A stretch of 64,000 nucleotides of DNA from positions 51,001-115,000 of the forward strand of contig JAPZVO010000054.1 of NCBI GenBank assembly GCA_029962745.1, written 5' to 3'. Each line of letters opens with the position of its first letter. The stretch's first letter is position 1. The position numbers were made by a program, and so were the translations under genes. Source of the stretch: Echinometra lucunter. Taxonomy: Eukaryota; Echinodermata; Echinoidea; Camarodonta; Echinometridae. The notes beneath the pieces are model-generated. The model was not told the origin of the DNA, made no database searches, and saw only the letters and a program-made list of their open reading frames with translations. This document shows positions 13,466-26,690 of the stretch, one piece after another.

Positions 13466-14147
13466 CTGTAAAAAGGAAACCCTTGTCGTCAAGCTAATGA
13501 AAATTTGTATAATTCAACACATTGAGGGGAAAACGAAATTTGCAAAATTTACCACTAGAGCTTTTTTTTCTCCAAAAAGCGCTTAATCTTCTTTTAGAGA
13601 TTTTGAGCAATGATATCATATCATCCTTTATCCTTTTTAAAAGATCAAATCTTGTCACAACTGGAAGTACCAACATTTGGCAATGAAAAAAAAGGCCTGG
13701 ATAAGCGGGGATTTTTTTTGGTTTTAAATTCTTTATATTTTGTGTAATACATGGACTCTAAATGTTGTGACAAAAGTATCTAAAACATGCCAAATCGGTA
13801 GTAATGAAAAATACAGGAACAAATTATTGAAAAATCACTACTAATCCAGGCTAAATGTTTAAAATGAATAGCCCAAAAGCTCATCACCAATCAGAATTCA
13901 TCCAACGCTCAGTTTGTTCAATTTCAGGTTATACGTTTTCAGTTGATTAAAAACTTTACTGCGTAACTAACCTCATGAGCAAGATAAAAACCTATTGGAA
14001 ATGACCAGGTGTGCGCGATATGATTTCCCGAGTCTGCTGAAATTTACCAGACTGATATAATAGTGAACATGAGGTCGGGCTAAACCAGTTATCCGATTTT
14101 CTACCATTTCCATCAACTAAGTATTAAAAGGTAATAATGTAACCTAC

Positions 14148-14607
14148 CATCTAATCCATCACCTGATCAGAATCATCACCATCACCTGATCCGCTTCCCT
14201 GATCATCAGAATCATCACCATCAATTGATCCGCTTCCCTGATCATCAGAATCCTCTCCATCACCTGATCCGCTTCCCTGATCATCAGAATCATCACCATC
14301 ACCTGATCCGCTTCCCTGATCATCAGAATCCTCTCCATCACCTGATCCGCTTCCCTGATCATCAGAATCATCACCATCACCTGATCCGCTTCCCTGATCA
14401 TCAGAATCATCTCCATCACCTGATCCACTTCCTTGATCATCAGAATCATCACCACCACCTGATCCGCTTCCCTGATCATCAGAATCATCACCATCACCTG
14501 ATCCGCTTCCCTGATCATCAGAATCATCACCATCACCTGATCGCTTCCCTGATCATCAGAATCATCTCCATCACCTGATCCGCTTCCCTGATCAGAGTCA
14601 TCTTCAT
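14148..14607 (-). CDS. Repeat exon 14 (unit 13), n=10, frame-broken
   Basis: At 460 nt, the exon differs from the expected 474 by two lesions: one base missing near 14541 and a 13-base deletion near 14169 that removes most of the exit repeat. Together they throw the exon out of frame before the donor. The splice sites are intact. The first lesion could be a consensus error; the 13-base deletion is more likely real. Confidence 0.6.
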
Positions 14608-15293
14608 CTGTAAAAAGGAAACCCTTGTCGTCAAGCTAATGAAAATTTGTATAATTCAACAACATTGAGGGGAAAACGAAATTTGCAAAATTTACCACTA
14701 GAGCTTTTTTTTCTCCAAAAAGCGCTTAATCTTCTTTTAGAGATTTTGAGCAATGATATCATATCATCCTTTATCCTTTTTTAAAAGATCAAATCTTTGT
14801 CACAACTGGAAGTACCAACATTTGGCAATGAAAAAAAAAGGCCTGGATAAGCGGGGATTTTTTTTGGTTTTAAATTCTTTATATTTTGTGTAATACATGG
14901 ACTCAAAATGTTGTGACAAAAGTATCTAAAACATGCCAAATCGGTAGTAATGAAAAATACAGGAACAAATTATTGAAAAATCACTACTAATCCAGGCTAA
15001 ATGTTTAAAATGAATAGCCCAAAAGCTCATCACCAATCAGAATTCATCCAACGCTCAGTTTGTTCAATTTCAGGTTATAAGTTTTCAGTTGATTAAAAAC
15101 TTTACTGCGTAACTAACCTCATGAGCAAGATAAAAACCTATTGGAAATGACCAGGTGTGCGCGATATGATTTCCCGAGTCTGCTAAAATTTACCAGACTG
15201 ATATAATAGTGAACATGAGGTCGGGCTAAACCAGTTATCCGATTTTCTACCATTTCCATCAACTCAGTATTAAAAGGTAATAATGTAACCTAC

Positions 15294-15689
15294 CATCTAA
15301 TCCATCACCTGATCCACTTCCCTGATCAGAATCATCACCATCACCTGATCCGCTTCCCTGATCATCAGAATCATCACCATCACCTGATCCGCTTCCCTGA
15401 TCATCAGAATCCTCTCCATCACCTGATCCACTTCCCTGATCATCAGAATCATCACCATCACCTGATCCGCTTCCCTGATCATCAGAATCATCTCCATCAC
15501 CTGATCCACTTAATTGATCATCAGAATCATCACCATCACCTGATCCGCTTCCCTGATCATCAGAATCATCACCATCACCTGATCCGCTTCTCTGATCATC
15601 AGAATCATCACCATCACCTGATCCGCTTCCCTGATCATCAGAATCATCTCCATCACCTGATCCGCTTCCCTGATCAGAGTCATCTTCAT
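15294..15689 (-). CDS. Repeat exon 13 (unit 14), n=8, 132 codons
   Basis: Open and in frame. It carries the DDQLSGSG marker and one DQRSG variant. It pairs with unit 15 as the left copy of the 2324-bp two-exon duplication. Confidence 0.75.
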
Positions 15690-16378
15690 CTGTAAAAAGG
15701 AAACCCTTGTCGTCAAGCTAATGAAAATTTGTATAATTCAACAACATTGAGGGGAAAACGGAATTTGCAAAATTTACCACTAGAGCTTTTTTTTTTCTCC
15801 AAAAAGCGCTTAATCTTCTTTTAGAGATTTTGAGCAATGATTTCATATCATCCTTTATCCTTTTTTAAAAGGTCAAATCTTTGTCACAACTGGAAGTACC
15901 AACATTTGGCAATGAAAAAAAAAAGACATGGATAAGCGGGGATTTTTTTTGGTTTTAAATTCTTTATATTTTGTGTAATACATGGACTCAAAATGTTGAG
16001 ACAAAAGTATCTAAAACATGCCAAATCGGTAGTAATGAAAAATACAGGAACAAATTATTGAAAAATCACTACTAATCCAGGCTAAATGTTTAAAATGAAT
16101 AGCCCAAAAGCCCATCACCAATCAGAATTCATCCAACGCTCAGTTTGTTCAATTTCAGGTTATACGTTTTCAGTTGATTAAAAACTTTACTGCGTAACTA
16201 ACCTCATGAGCAAGATAAAAACCTATTGGAAATGACCAGGTGTGCGCGATATCATTTCCCGAGTCTGCTAAAATTTACCAGACTGATATAATAGTGAACA
16301 TGAGGTCGGGCTAAACCAGTTATCCGATTTTCTACCATTTCCATCAACTAAGTATTAAAAGGTAATAATGTAACCTAC

Positions 16379-16930
16379 CATCTAATCCATCACCTGATCC
16401 ACTTCCCTGATCAAAATCATCACCATCACCTGATCCGCTTCCCTGATCATCAGAATCATCACCATCACCTGATCCGCTTCCCTGATCATCAGAATCCTCT
16501 CCATCACCTGATCCACTTCCCTGATCATCAGTATCATCACCATCACCTGATCTGCTTCCCTGATCATCAGAATCATCTCCATCACCTGATCCACTTCCTT
16601 GATCATCAGAATCAACACCATCACCTGATCCGCTTCCCTGATCATCAGAATCATCACCATCACCTGATGCGCTTCCCTGATCATCAGAATCATCACCATC
16701 ACCTGATCCGCTTCCCTGATCATCAGAATCCTCTCCATCACCTCATCCACTTCCCTGATCATCAGAATCATCACCATCACCTGATCCACTTCCCTGATCA
16801 TCAGAATCATCACCATCACCTGATCCGCTTCCCTGATCATCAGAATCATCACCATCACCTGATCCGCTTCCCTGATCATCAGAATCATCTCCATCACCTG
16901 ATCCGCTTCCCTGATCAGAGTCATCTTCAT
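16379..16930 (-). CDS. Repeat exon 12 (unit 15), n=12, interrupted by TGA
   Basis: The length is in frame (184 codons) and the exon is homologous to units 17 and 18, but a Ser codon TCA has become TGA at 16743-16745. A single base differs from both sister copies. If real, this exon must be skipped (harmless to frame, since the introns are phase 1-1) or it ends the protein. It could also be a sequencing error. Confidence 0.7.
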
Positions 16931-17617
16931 CTGTAAAAAGGAAACCCTTGTCGTCAAGCTAATGAAAATTTGTATAATTCAACAACATTGAGGGGAAAAC
17001 GGAATTTGCAAAATTTACCACTAGAGCTTTTTTTTTCTCCAAAAAGCGCTTAATCTTCTTTTAGAGATTTTGAGCAATGATTTCATATCATCCTTTATCC
17101 TTTTTTAAAAGATCAAAATTTTTGTCACAACTGAAAGTACCAACATTTGGCAATGAAAAAAAAAGGCCTGGATAAGCGGGGATTTTTTTGGTTATAAATT
17201 CTTTATTTTTTGTGTAATACATGGACTCAAAATGTTGAGACAAAAGTATCTAAAACATGCCAAATCGGTAGTAATGAAAAATAAAGGAACAAATTATTGA
17301 AAAATCACTACTAATCCAGGCTAAATGTTTAAAATGAATAGCCCAAAAGCTCATCACCAATCAGAATTCATCCAACGCTCAGTTTGTTCAATTTCAGGTT
17401 ATACGTTTTCAGTTGATTAAAAACTTTACTGCGTAACTAACCTCATGAGCAAGATAAAAACCTATTGGAAATGACCAGGTGTGCGCGATATGATTTCCCG
17501 AGTCTGCTAAAATTTACCAGACTGATATAATAGTGAACATGAGGTCGGGCTAAACCAGTTATCCGATTTTCTACCATTTCCATCAACTAAGTATTAAAAG
17601 GTAATAATGTAACCTAC

Positions 17618-18013
17618 CATCTAATCCATCACCTGATCCACTTCCCTGATCAGAATCATCACCATCACCTGATCCGCTTCCCTGATCATCAGAATCATCA
17701 CCATCACCTGATCCGCTTCCCTGATCATCAGAATCCTCTCCATCACCTGATCCACTTCCCTGATCATCAGAATCATCACCATCACCTGATCCGCTTCCCT
17801 GATCATCAGAATCATCTCCATCACCTGATCCACTTAATTGATCATCAGAATCATCACCATCACCTGATCCGCTTCCCTGATCATCAGAATCATCACCATC
17901 ACCTGATCCGCTTCCCTGATCATCAGAATCATCACCATCACCTGATCCGCTTCCCTGATCATCAGAATCATCTCCATCACCTGATCCGCTTCCCTGATCA
18001 GAGTCATCTTCAT
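17618..18013 (-). CDS. Repeat exon 11 (unit 16), n=8, 132 codons
   Basis: Open and in frame. One repeat reads DDQLSGSG (CAATTA) instead of DDQGSGSG, a marker shared with units 14, 5 and 2. It is the last exon before the first interruption, so the signal exon plus the first eleven repeat exons give about 1,286 uninterrupted codons. Confidence 0.8.
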
Positions 18014-18701
18014 CTGTAAAAAGGAAACCCTTGTCGTCAAGCTAATGAAAATTTGTATAATTCAACAACATTGAGGGGAAAACGGAATTTGCAAAATTTA
18101 CCACTAGAGCTTTTTTTTTCTCCAAAAAGCGCTTAATCTTCTTTTAGAGATTTTGAGCAATGATTTCATATCATCCTTTATCCTTTTTTAAAAGGTCAAA
18201 TCTTTGTCACAACTGGAAGTACCAACATTTGGCAATGAAAAAAAAAAGACATGGATAAGCGGGGATTTTTTTTGGTTTTAAATTCTTTATATTTTGTGTA
18301 ATACATGGACTCAAAATGTTGAGACAAAAGTATCTAAAACATGCCAAATCGGTAGTAATGAAAAATACAGGAACAAATTATTGAAAAATCACTACTAATC
18401 CAGGCTAAATGTTTAAAATGAATAGCCCAAAAGCCCATCACCAATCAGAATTCATCCAACGCTCAGTTTGTTCAATTTCAGGTTATACGTTTTCAGTTGA
18501 TTAAAAACTTTACTGCGTAACTTACCTCATGAGCAAGATAAAAACCTATTGGAAATGACCAGGTGTGCGCGATATCATTTCCCGAGTCTGCTAAAATTTA
18601 CCAGACTGATATAATAGTGAACATGAGGTCGGGCTAAACCAGTTATCCGATTTTCTACCATTTCCATCAACTAAGTATTAAAAGGTAATAATGTAACCTA
18701 C

Positions 18702-19253
18702 CATCTAATCCATCACCTGATCCACTTCCCTGATCAAAATCATCACCATCACCTGATCCGCTTCCCTGATCATCAGAATCATCACCATCACCTGATCCGC
18801 TTCCCTGATCATCAGAATCCTCTCCATCACCTGATCCACTTCCCTGATCATCAGTATCATCACCATCACCTGATCTGCTTCCCTGATCATCAGAATCATC
18901 TCCATCACCTGATCCACTTCCTTGATCATCAGAATCAACACCATCACCTGATCCGCTTCCCTGATCATCAGAATCATCACCATCACCTGATGCGCTTCCC
19001 TGATCATCAGAATCATCACCATCACCTGATCCGCTTCCCTGATCATCAGAATCCTCTCCATCACCTGATCCACTTCCCTGATCATCAGAATCATCACCAT
19101 CACCTGATCCACTTCCCTGATCATCAGAATCATCACCATCACCTGATCCGCTTCCCTGATCATCAGAATCATCACCATCACCTGATCCGCTTCCCTGATC
19201 ATCAGAATCATCTCCATCACCTGATCCGCTTCCCTGATCAGAGTCATCTTCAT
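18702..19253 (-). CDS. Repeat exon 10 (unit 17), n=12, 184 codons
   Basis: Open and in frame. It has the same diagnostic substitutions as unit 18. With the exon to its left (unit 16) it forms a two-unit block of 2324 bp that is repeated immediately to the left as units 15 and 14. Confidence 0.8.
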
Positions 19254-19941
19254 CTGTAAAAAGGAAACCCTTGTCGTCAAGCTAATGAAAATTTGTATAA
19301 TTCAACAACATTGAGGGGAAAACGGAATTTGCAAAATTTACCACTAGAGCTTTTTTTTTCTCCAAAAAGCGCTTAATCTTCTTTTAGAGATTTTGAGCAA
19401 TGATTTCATATCATCCTTTATCCTTTTTTAAAAGATCAAAATTTTTGTCACAACTGAAAGTACCAACATTTGGCAATGAAAAAAAAAAGGCCTGGATAAG
19501 CGGGGATTTTTTTGGTTATAAATTCTTTATTTTTTGTGTAATACATGGACTCAAAATGTTGAGACAAAAGTATCTAAAACATGCCAAATCGGTAGTAATG
19601 AAAAATAAAGGAACAAATTATTGAAAAATCACTACTAATCCAGGCTAAATGTTTAAAATGAATAGCCCAAAAGCTCATCACCAATCAGAATTTATCCAAC
19701 GCTCAGTTTGTTCAATTTCAGGTTATACGTTTTCAGTTGGTTAAAAACTTTACTGCGTAACTAACCTCATGAGCAAGATAAAAACCTATTGGAAATGACC
19801 AGGTGTGCGCGATATGATTTCCCGAGTCTGCTAAAATTTACCAGACTGATATAATAGTGAACATGAGGTCGGGCTAAACCAGTTATCCGATTTTCTACCA
19901 TTTCCATCAACTAAGTATTAAAAGGTAATAATGTAACCTAC

Positions 19942-20493
19942 CATCTAATCCATCACCTGATCCACTTCCCTGATCAAAATCATCACCATCACCTGATCCG
20001 CTTCCCTGATCATCAGAATCATCACCATCACCTGATCCGCTTCCCTGATCATCAGAATCCTCTCCATCACCTGATCCACTTCCCTGATCATCAGTATCAT
20101 CACCATCACCTGATCTGCTTCCCTGATCATCAGAATCATCTCCATCACCTGATCCACTTCCTTGATCATCAGAATCAACACCATCACCTGATCCGCTTCC
20201 CTGATCATCAGAATCATCACCATCACCTGATGCGCTTCCCTGATCATCAGAATCATCACCATCACCTGATCCGCTTCCCTGATCATCAGAATCCTCTCCA
20301 TCACCTGATCCACTTCCCTGATCATCAGAATCATCACCATCACCTGATCCACTTCCCTGATCATCAGAATCATCACCATCACCTGATCCGCTTCCCTGAT
20401 CATCAGAATCATCACCATCACCTGATCCGCTTCCCTGATCATCAGAATCATCTCCATCACCTGATCCGCTTCCCTGATCAGAGTCATCTTCAT
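19942..20493 (-). CDS. Repeat exon 9 (unit 18), n=12, 184 codons
   Basis: Open and in frame. It carries a diagnostic set of substitutions shared with units 17 and 15: GSASG, GSRSG, DDTDDQ, GVDSD and DFDQ near the exit. The shared set shows that these three exons are copies of one parent. Confidence 0.8.
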
Positions 20494-21180
20494 CTGTAAA
20501 AAGGAAACCCTTGTCGTCAAGCTAATGAAAATTTGTATAATTCAACAACATTGAGGGGAAAACGGAATTTGCAAAATTTACCACTAGAGCTTTTTTTTCT
20601 CCAAAAAGCGCTTAATCTTCTTTTAGAGATTTTGAGCAATGATTTCATATCATCCTTTATCCTTTTTTAAAAGATCAAAATTTTTGTCACAACTGAAAGT
20701 ACCAACATTTGGCAATGAAAAAAAAAAGGCCTGGATAAGCGGGGATTTTTTTGGTTATAAATTCTTTATTTTTTGTGTAATACATGGACTCAAAATGTTG
20801 AGACAAAAGTATCTAAAACATGCCAAATCGGTAGTAATGAAAAATACAGGAACAAATTATTGAAAAATCACTACTAATCCAGGCTAAATGTTTAAAATGA
20901 ATAGCCCAAAAGCTCATCACCAATCAGAATTTATCCAACGCTCAGTTTGTTCAATTTCAGGTTATACGTTTTCAGTTGGTTAAAAACTTTACTGCGTAAC
21001 TAACCTCATGAGCAAGATAAAAACCTATTGGAAATGACCAGGTGTGCGCGATATCATTTCCCGAGTCTGTTAAAATTTACCAGACTGATATAATAGTGAA
21101 CATGAAGTCGGGCTAAACCAGTTATCCGATTTTCTACCATTTCCATCAACTAAGTATTAAAAGGTAATAATGTAACCTAC

Positions 21181-21849
21181 CATCTAATCCATCACCTGAT
21201 CCACTTCCCTGATCAGAATCATCACCATCACCTGATCCGCTTCCCTGATCATCAGAATCATCACCATCACCTGATCCGCTTCCCTGATCATCAGAATCAT
21301 CTCCATCACCTGATCCACTTCCCTGATCATCAGAATCATCTCCATCACCTGATCCACTTCCCTGATCATCAGAATCATCACCATCACCTGATCCGCTTCC
21401 CTGATCATCAGAATCATCTCCATCACCTGATCCACTTCCTTGATCATCAGAATCATCACCATCACCTGATCCGCTTCCCTGATCATCAGAATCATCACCA
21501 TCACCTGATCCGCTTCCCTGATCATCAGAATCATCACCATCACCTGATCCGCTTCCCTGATCATCAGAATCATCACCATCACCTGATCCGCTTCCCTGAT
21601 CATCAGAATCATCACCATCACCTGATCCGCTTCCCTGATCATCAGAATCATCACCATCACCTGATCCGCTTCCCTGATCATCAGAATCATCTCCATCACC
21701 TGATCCACTTCCCTGATCATCAGAATCATCACCATCACCTGATCCGCTTCCCTGATCATCAGAATCATCACCATCACCTGATCCGCTTCCCTGATCATCA
21801 GAATCATCTCCATCACCTGATCCGCTTCCCTGATCAGAGTCATCTTCAT
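21181..21849 (-). CDS. Repeat exon 8 (unit 19), n=15, 223 codons
   Basis: Open and in frame with canonical entry and exit. It is the near-identical partner of the exon at 22538-23206, with unit starts 1357 bp apart. With its partner it is one of the two longest fully intact exons. Confidence 0.8.
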
Positions 21850-22537
21850 CTGTAAAAAGGAAACCCTTGTCGTCAAGCTAATGAAAATTTGTATAATTCA
21901 ACAACATTGAGGGGAAAACGAAATTTGCCAAATTTACCACTAGAGCTTTTTTTTTCTCCAAAAAGCGCTTAATCTTCTTTTAGAGATTTTGAGCAATGAT
22001 ATCATATCATCCTTTATCCTTTTTTAAAAGATCAAATCTTTGTCACAACTGGAAGTACCAACATTTGGCAATGAAAAAAAAAAGGCCTGGATAAGCGGGG
22101 ATTTTTTTTGGTTTTAAATTCTTTATATTTTGTGTAATACATGGACTCAAAATGTTGTGACAAAAGTATCTAAAACATGCCAAATCGGTAGTAATGAAAA
22201 ATACAGGAACAAATTATTGAAAAATCACTACTAATCCAGGCTAAATGTTTAAAATGAATAGCCCAAAAGCTCATCACCAATCAGAATTTATCCAACGCTC
22301 AGTTTGTTCAATTTCAGGTTATACGTTTTCAGTTGGTTAAAAACTTTACTGCGTAACTAACCTCATGAGCAAGATAAAAACCTATTGGAAATGACCAGGT
22401 GTGCGCGATATCATTTCCCGAGTCTGTTAAAATTTACCAGACTGATATAATAGTGAACATGAAGTCGGGCTAAACCAGTTATCCGATTTTCTACCATTTC
22501 CATCAACTAAGTATTAAAAGGTAATAATGTAACCTAC

Positions 22538-23206
22538 CATCTAATCCATCACCTGATCCACTTCCCTGATCAGAATCATCACCATCACCTGATCCGCTTC
22601 CCTGATCATCAGAATCATCACCATCACCTGATCCGCTTCCCTGATCATCAGAATCATCTCCATCACCTGATCCACTTCCCTGATCATCAGAATCATCTCC
22701 ATCACCTGATCCACTTCCCTGATCATCAGAATCATCACCATCACCTGATCCGCTTCCCTGATCATCAGAATCATCTCCATCACCTGATCCACTTCCTTGA
22801 TCATCAGAATCATCACCATCACCTGATCCGCTTCCCTGATCATCAGAATCATCACCATCACCTGATCCGCTTCCCTGATCATCAGAATCATCACCATCAC
22901 CTGATCCGCTTCCCTGATCATCAGAATCATCACCATCACCTGATCCGCTTCCCTGATCATCAGAATCATCACCATCACCTGATCCGCTTCCCTGATCATC
23001 AGAATCATCACCATCACCTGATCCGCTTCCCTGATCATCAGAATCATCTCCATCACCTGATCCACTTCCCTGATCATCAGAATCATCACCATCACCTGAT
23101 CCGCTTCCCTGATCATCAGAATCATCACCATCACCTGATCCGCTTCCCTGATCATCAGAATCATCTTCATCACCTGATCCGCTTCCCTGATCAGAGTCAT
23201 CTTTAT
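22538..23206 (-). CDS. Repeat exon 7 (unit 20), n=15, 223 codons
   Basis: Open and in frame, with fifteen internal 13-mers. The entry is DKDD (GAA to AAA), and one Asp codon in the second repeat has become Glu. It is otherwise almost identical to the next exon, including the order of A/G variants, which points to a recent duplication of the whole 1357-bp unit. Confidence 0.8.
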
Positions 23207-23893
23207 CTGTAAAAAGGAAACCCTTGTCGTCAAGCTAATGAAAATTTGTATAATTCAACAACATTGAGGGGAAAACGAAATTTGCAAAATTTACCACTAG
23301 AGCTTTTTTTTTCTCCAAAAAGCGCTTAATCTTCTTTTAGAGATTTTGAGCAATGATATCATATCATCCTTTATCCTTTTTTAAAAGATCAAATCTTTGT
23401 CACAACTGGAAGTACCAACATTTGGCAATGAAAAAAAAAAGGCCTGGATAAGCGGGGATTTTTTTGGTTTTAAATTCTTTATATTTTGTGTAATACATGG
23501 ACTCAAAATGTTGTGACAAAAGTATCTAAAACATGCCAAATCGGTAGTAATGAAAAATACAGGAACAAATTATTGAAAAATCACTACTAATCCAGGCTAA
23601 ATGTTTAAAATGAATAGCCCAAAAGCTCATCACCAATCAGAATTTATCCAACGCTCAGTTTGTTCAATTTCAGGTTATACGTTTTCAGTTGGTTAAAAAC
23701 TTTACTGCGTAACTAACCTCATGAGCAAGATAAAAACCTATTGGAAATGACCAGGTGTGCGTGATATCATTTCCCGAGTCTGTTAAAATTTACCAGACTG
23801 ATATAATAGTGAACATGAGGTCGGGCTAAACCAGTTATCCGATTTTCTACCATTTCCATCAACTAAGTATTAAAAGGTAATAATGTAACCTAC

Positions 23894-24055
23894 CATCTAA
23901 TCCATCACCTGATCCAATTCCCTGATCAGAATCATCACCATCACCTGATCCGCTTCCCTGATCATCAGAATCATCACCATCACCTGATCCGCTTCCCTGA
24001 TCATCAGAATCATCTCCATCACCTGATCCGCTTCCCTGATCAGAGTCATCTTCAT
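23894..24055 (-). CDS. Repeat exon 6 (unit 21), n=2, 54 codons
   Basis: Open and in frame. It is the shortest exon of the homogeneous part of the array. The exit repeat has GIGSGDG, so one Ser-Gly site is lost. Its introns are nearly identical to those of the long exons, so exon length changed independently of the intron. Confidence 0.8.
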
Positions 24056-24743
24056 CTGTAAAAAGGAAACCCTTGTCGTCAAGCTAATGAAAATTTGTAT
24101 AATTCAACAACATTGAGGGGAAAACGAAATTTGCAAAATTTACCACTAGAGCTTTTTTTTTTCTCCAAAAAGCGCTTAATCTTCTTTTAGAGATTTTGAG
24201 CAATGATATCATATCATCCTTTATCCTTTTTTAAAAGATCAAATCTTTGTCACAACTGGAAGTACCAACATTTGGCAATGAAAAAAAAAGGCCTGGATAA
24301 GCGGGGATTTTTTTTGGTTTTAAATTCTTTATATTTTGTGTAATACATGGACTCAAAATGTTGTGACAAAAGTATCTAAAACATGCCAAATCGGTAGTAA
24401 TGAAAAATACAGGAACAAATTATTGAAAAATCACTACTAATCCAGGCTAAATGTTTAAAATGAATAGCCCAAAAGCTCATCACCAATCAGAATTTATCCA
24501 ACGCTCAGTTTGTTCAATTTCAGGTTATACGTTTTCAGTTGGTTAAAAACTTTACTGCGTAACTAACCTCATGAGCAAGATAAAAACCTATTGGAAATGA
24601 CCAGGTGTGCGTGATATCATTTCCCGAGTCTGTTAAAATTTACCAGACTGATATAATAGTGAACATGAGGTCGGGCTAAACCAGTTATCCGATTTTCTAC
24701 CATTTCCATCAACTAAGTATTAAAAGGTAATAATGTAACCTAC

Positions 24744-25019
24744 CATCTAATCCATCACCTGATCCACTTCCCTGATCAGAATCATCACCATCACCTGATC
24801 CGCTTCCCTGATCATCAGAATCATCACCATCACCTGATCCGCTTCCCTGATCATCAGAATCATCACCATCACCTGATCCGCTTTCCTGATCATCAGAATC
24901 ATCACCATCACCTGATCCACTTCCCTGATCATCAGAATCTCCATCACCTGACCCACTTCCCTGATCATCAGAATCATCTCCATCTCCTGATCCGCTTTCC
25001 TGATCAGAGTCATCTTCAT
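24744..25019 (-). CDS. Repeat exon 5 (unit 22), n=5, 92 codons
   Basis: Open and in frame. Two repeats have DQESGSG (Gly to Glu), and one repeat is a residue short (GDGDSDDQ), a clean 3-base deletion. This unit marks the change from diverged introns (right side) to the homogeneous intron type (left side). Confidence 0.8.
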
Positions 25020-25709
25020 CTGTAAAAAGGAAACCCGTGTCGTAAAGCTTATGAGAACTTGCAGAATTATACAACACTAAGGAAAAAACGGAATTTACAA
25101 AATTTATTACCAGAGCTTTTTTCCAAAAAGCCCTAAATCATCTCTAACAGATTCTGAGCAAGGATCTTTATATCTTGTTTTATCCTTTTTTAAAAGATCA
25201 AATCTTTGTGCCATTTGGAAGTACCAACATTTGACAATAAACAAAACGCCTGGATAAGTGTTATTTAAAAAAAAAATATCACTATTTTTCTATAATACAT
25301 GAACTCAACAGTCGAGATAAAAAAAAAAATCCAAACAAAACAAAACCTGCCAAATCCTTATGAATGAAAAATACAGAGAATTCTTGAAAAATCACTACTC
25401 ATTCAGGCTAAATGATAAAAATGAATAGCCCAAAAGCTCGTCACCAATAAGAATTCATTCAACGCTCATTTTGTTCAATGTTTTAAGCTTGTTCAATGTT
25501 TTAAGTTTGTTAAAATCTTAATTGCGCAACTAACCTTACTCAGAAAAAGATATTACTCTATTGGGTATTTTCCAGGTGTGGGCCATTTTGTTTTCCGAGT
25601 CTGTTAAAATTTACCAGACTGATATTATTATATGAGGTTGGGCTAAACCAGTTATCCGATTTTCTACCATTTTCACCAACTGAGTATAAAAGGTAGTAAT
25701 GTAACCTAC

Positions 25710-25874
25710 CATCTAATCCATCACCTGATCCGCTTCCCTGATCATCAGAATCATCACCATCACCTGATCCGCTTCCCTGATCATCAGAATCATCTCCATC
25801 ACCTGATCCACTTCCCTGATCATCAGAATCATCTCCGTCACCTGATCCGCTTCCCTGATCAGAGTCATCTTCAT
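25710..25874 (-). CDS. Repeat exon 4 (unit 23), n=2, 55 codons
   Basis: Open and in frame with canonical repeats. It has the same 55-codon architecture as the exon before it, with a full-length last repeat. Donor and acceptor are intact. Its flanking introns are recognisably related to the main array but clearly diverged. Confidence 0.8.
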
Positions 25875-26525
25875 CTGTAAAAAGGAAACCCGTGTCGTAA
25901 AGCTTATGAGAACTTGCATAATACAACAACTTTGAGGAGAAAACGGAATTTACAAAATTTATTACTCGAACTTTTTTTTCCAAAAAGTGCTAAATCTTCT
26001 TTAAGTGATTTCGAGCAAGAATTTTTATTTCATCCATTAACCATATGTAAAAGATCAAGTCTTTGTCACAGTTGGAAGTACCAACGTTAGACAATAAAAA
26101 AGGTCTGCATAAGTGTTTTTTTTTAATTCGTCATATTTTGTATAATACATTAATGTTGATACAAAAAAATCCAAAACTTGCCAAATCTGTACAAATGAAA
26201 AACATAGAAAAATTATCGAAACATCACTACTTATGGAGGCTAATTGATTAAAATGAATAGCCCAAAAGCTCGTCACCAACTTCAAGTCATCCAACACCCA
26301 GTTTGTTCAATATCTGATTATATGTTTGCGCAACTAACCTCATGCAGCAAGATATAAACCTATTAGGAAATGACCAGGTGTGGGCGATATCATTTCCCGA
26401 GTCTATTAAAACTTACCAGACTGATATTATTATGAATATAAGGTTAGGCTAAACCAGTTATCCGATTTTCTACCATTTCCCCCCCCCCCCCCCTACTGAG
26501 TATAAAAGGTAGTAATGTAACCTAC

Positions 26526-26690
26526 CATCTAATCCATCACCTGATCCGCTTCCCTGATCATCAGAATCATCTCCATCACCTGATCCGCTTCCCTGATCAA
26601 CAGAATCATCACCATCACCTGATCCGCTTCCCTGATCATCAGAATCATCACCATCACCTGATCCGCTTCCCTGATCGGAGTCATATTCAT
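26526..26690 (-). CDS. Repeat exon 3 (unit 24), n=2, 55 codons
   Basis: Open and in frame. Variants: DEYDSD at the entry (Asp to Tyr) and DDSVDQ in one repeat (Asp to Val). Its last repeat has the full DDSDDQ instead of the shortened DDSDQ seen in downstream exons, a trait of the older units. A poly-C run in the following intron (26480-26494) lies close to the donor. Confidence 0.8.

Larger units (their letters stand above)
15294..19941 (-). repeat. Higher-order repeat: two copies of a 2324-bp two-exon block
   Basis: Units 14+15 and 16+17 are each a 132-codon exon followed by a 184-codon exon. The starts are exactly 2324 bp apart, with the same diagnostic intron differences in the same order (ATCATTTCCC after one exon, AAAATTTTTG in the other intron). 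The blocks are almost identical, so the duplication is recent. Confidence 0.85.

Noticed and set aside
9878..20499. Plus-strand His/Pro-rich open frames (HHHHLIRFPDHQN)
   Set aside because: Antisense reading of the 39-bp repeat. No splice sites or starts support them, and they are interrupted differently in each unit.
182..21000. Recurrent plus-strand ~74-codon frame starting MISYHPLSFFKRS
   Set aside because: Lies inside the conserved intron, varies by indels between units, has no domain, and recurs only because the intron is duplicated.
723..24082. Many Met/Ile-rich minus-strand open frames (VMVMILMIREADQ) as proteins
   Set aside because: They are the wrong frame of the same exons: they end in TAG at every standard donor and do not match the phase of the signal exon or the splice sites.
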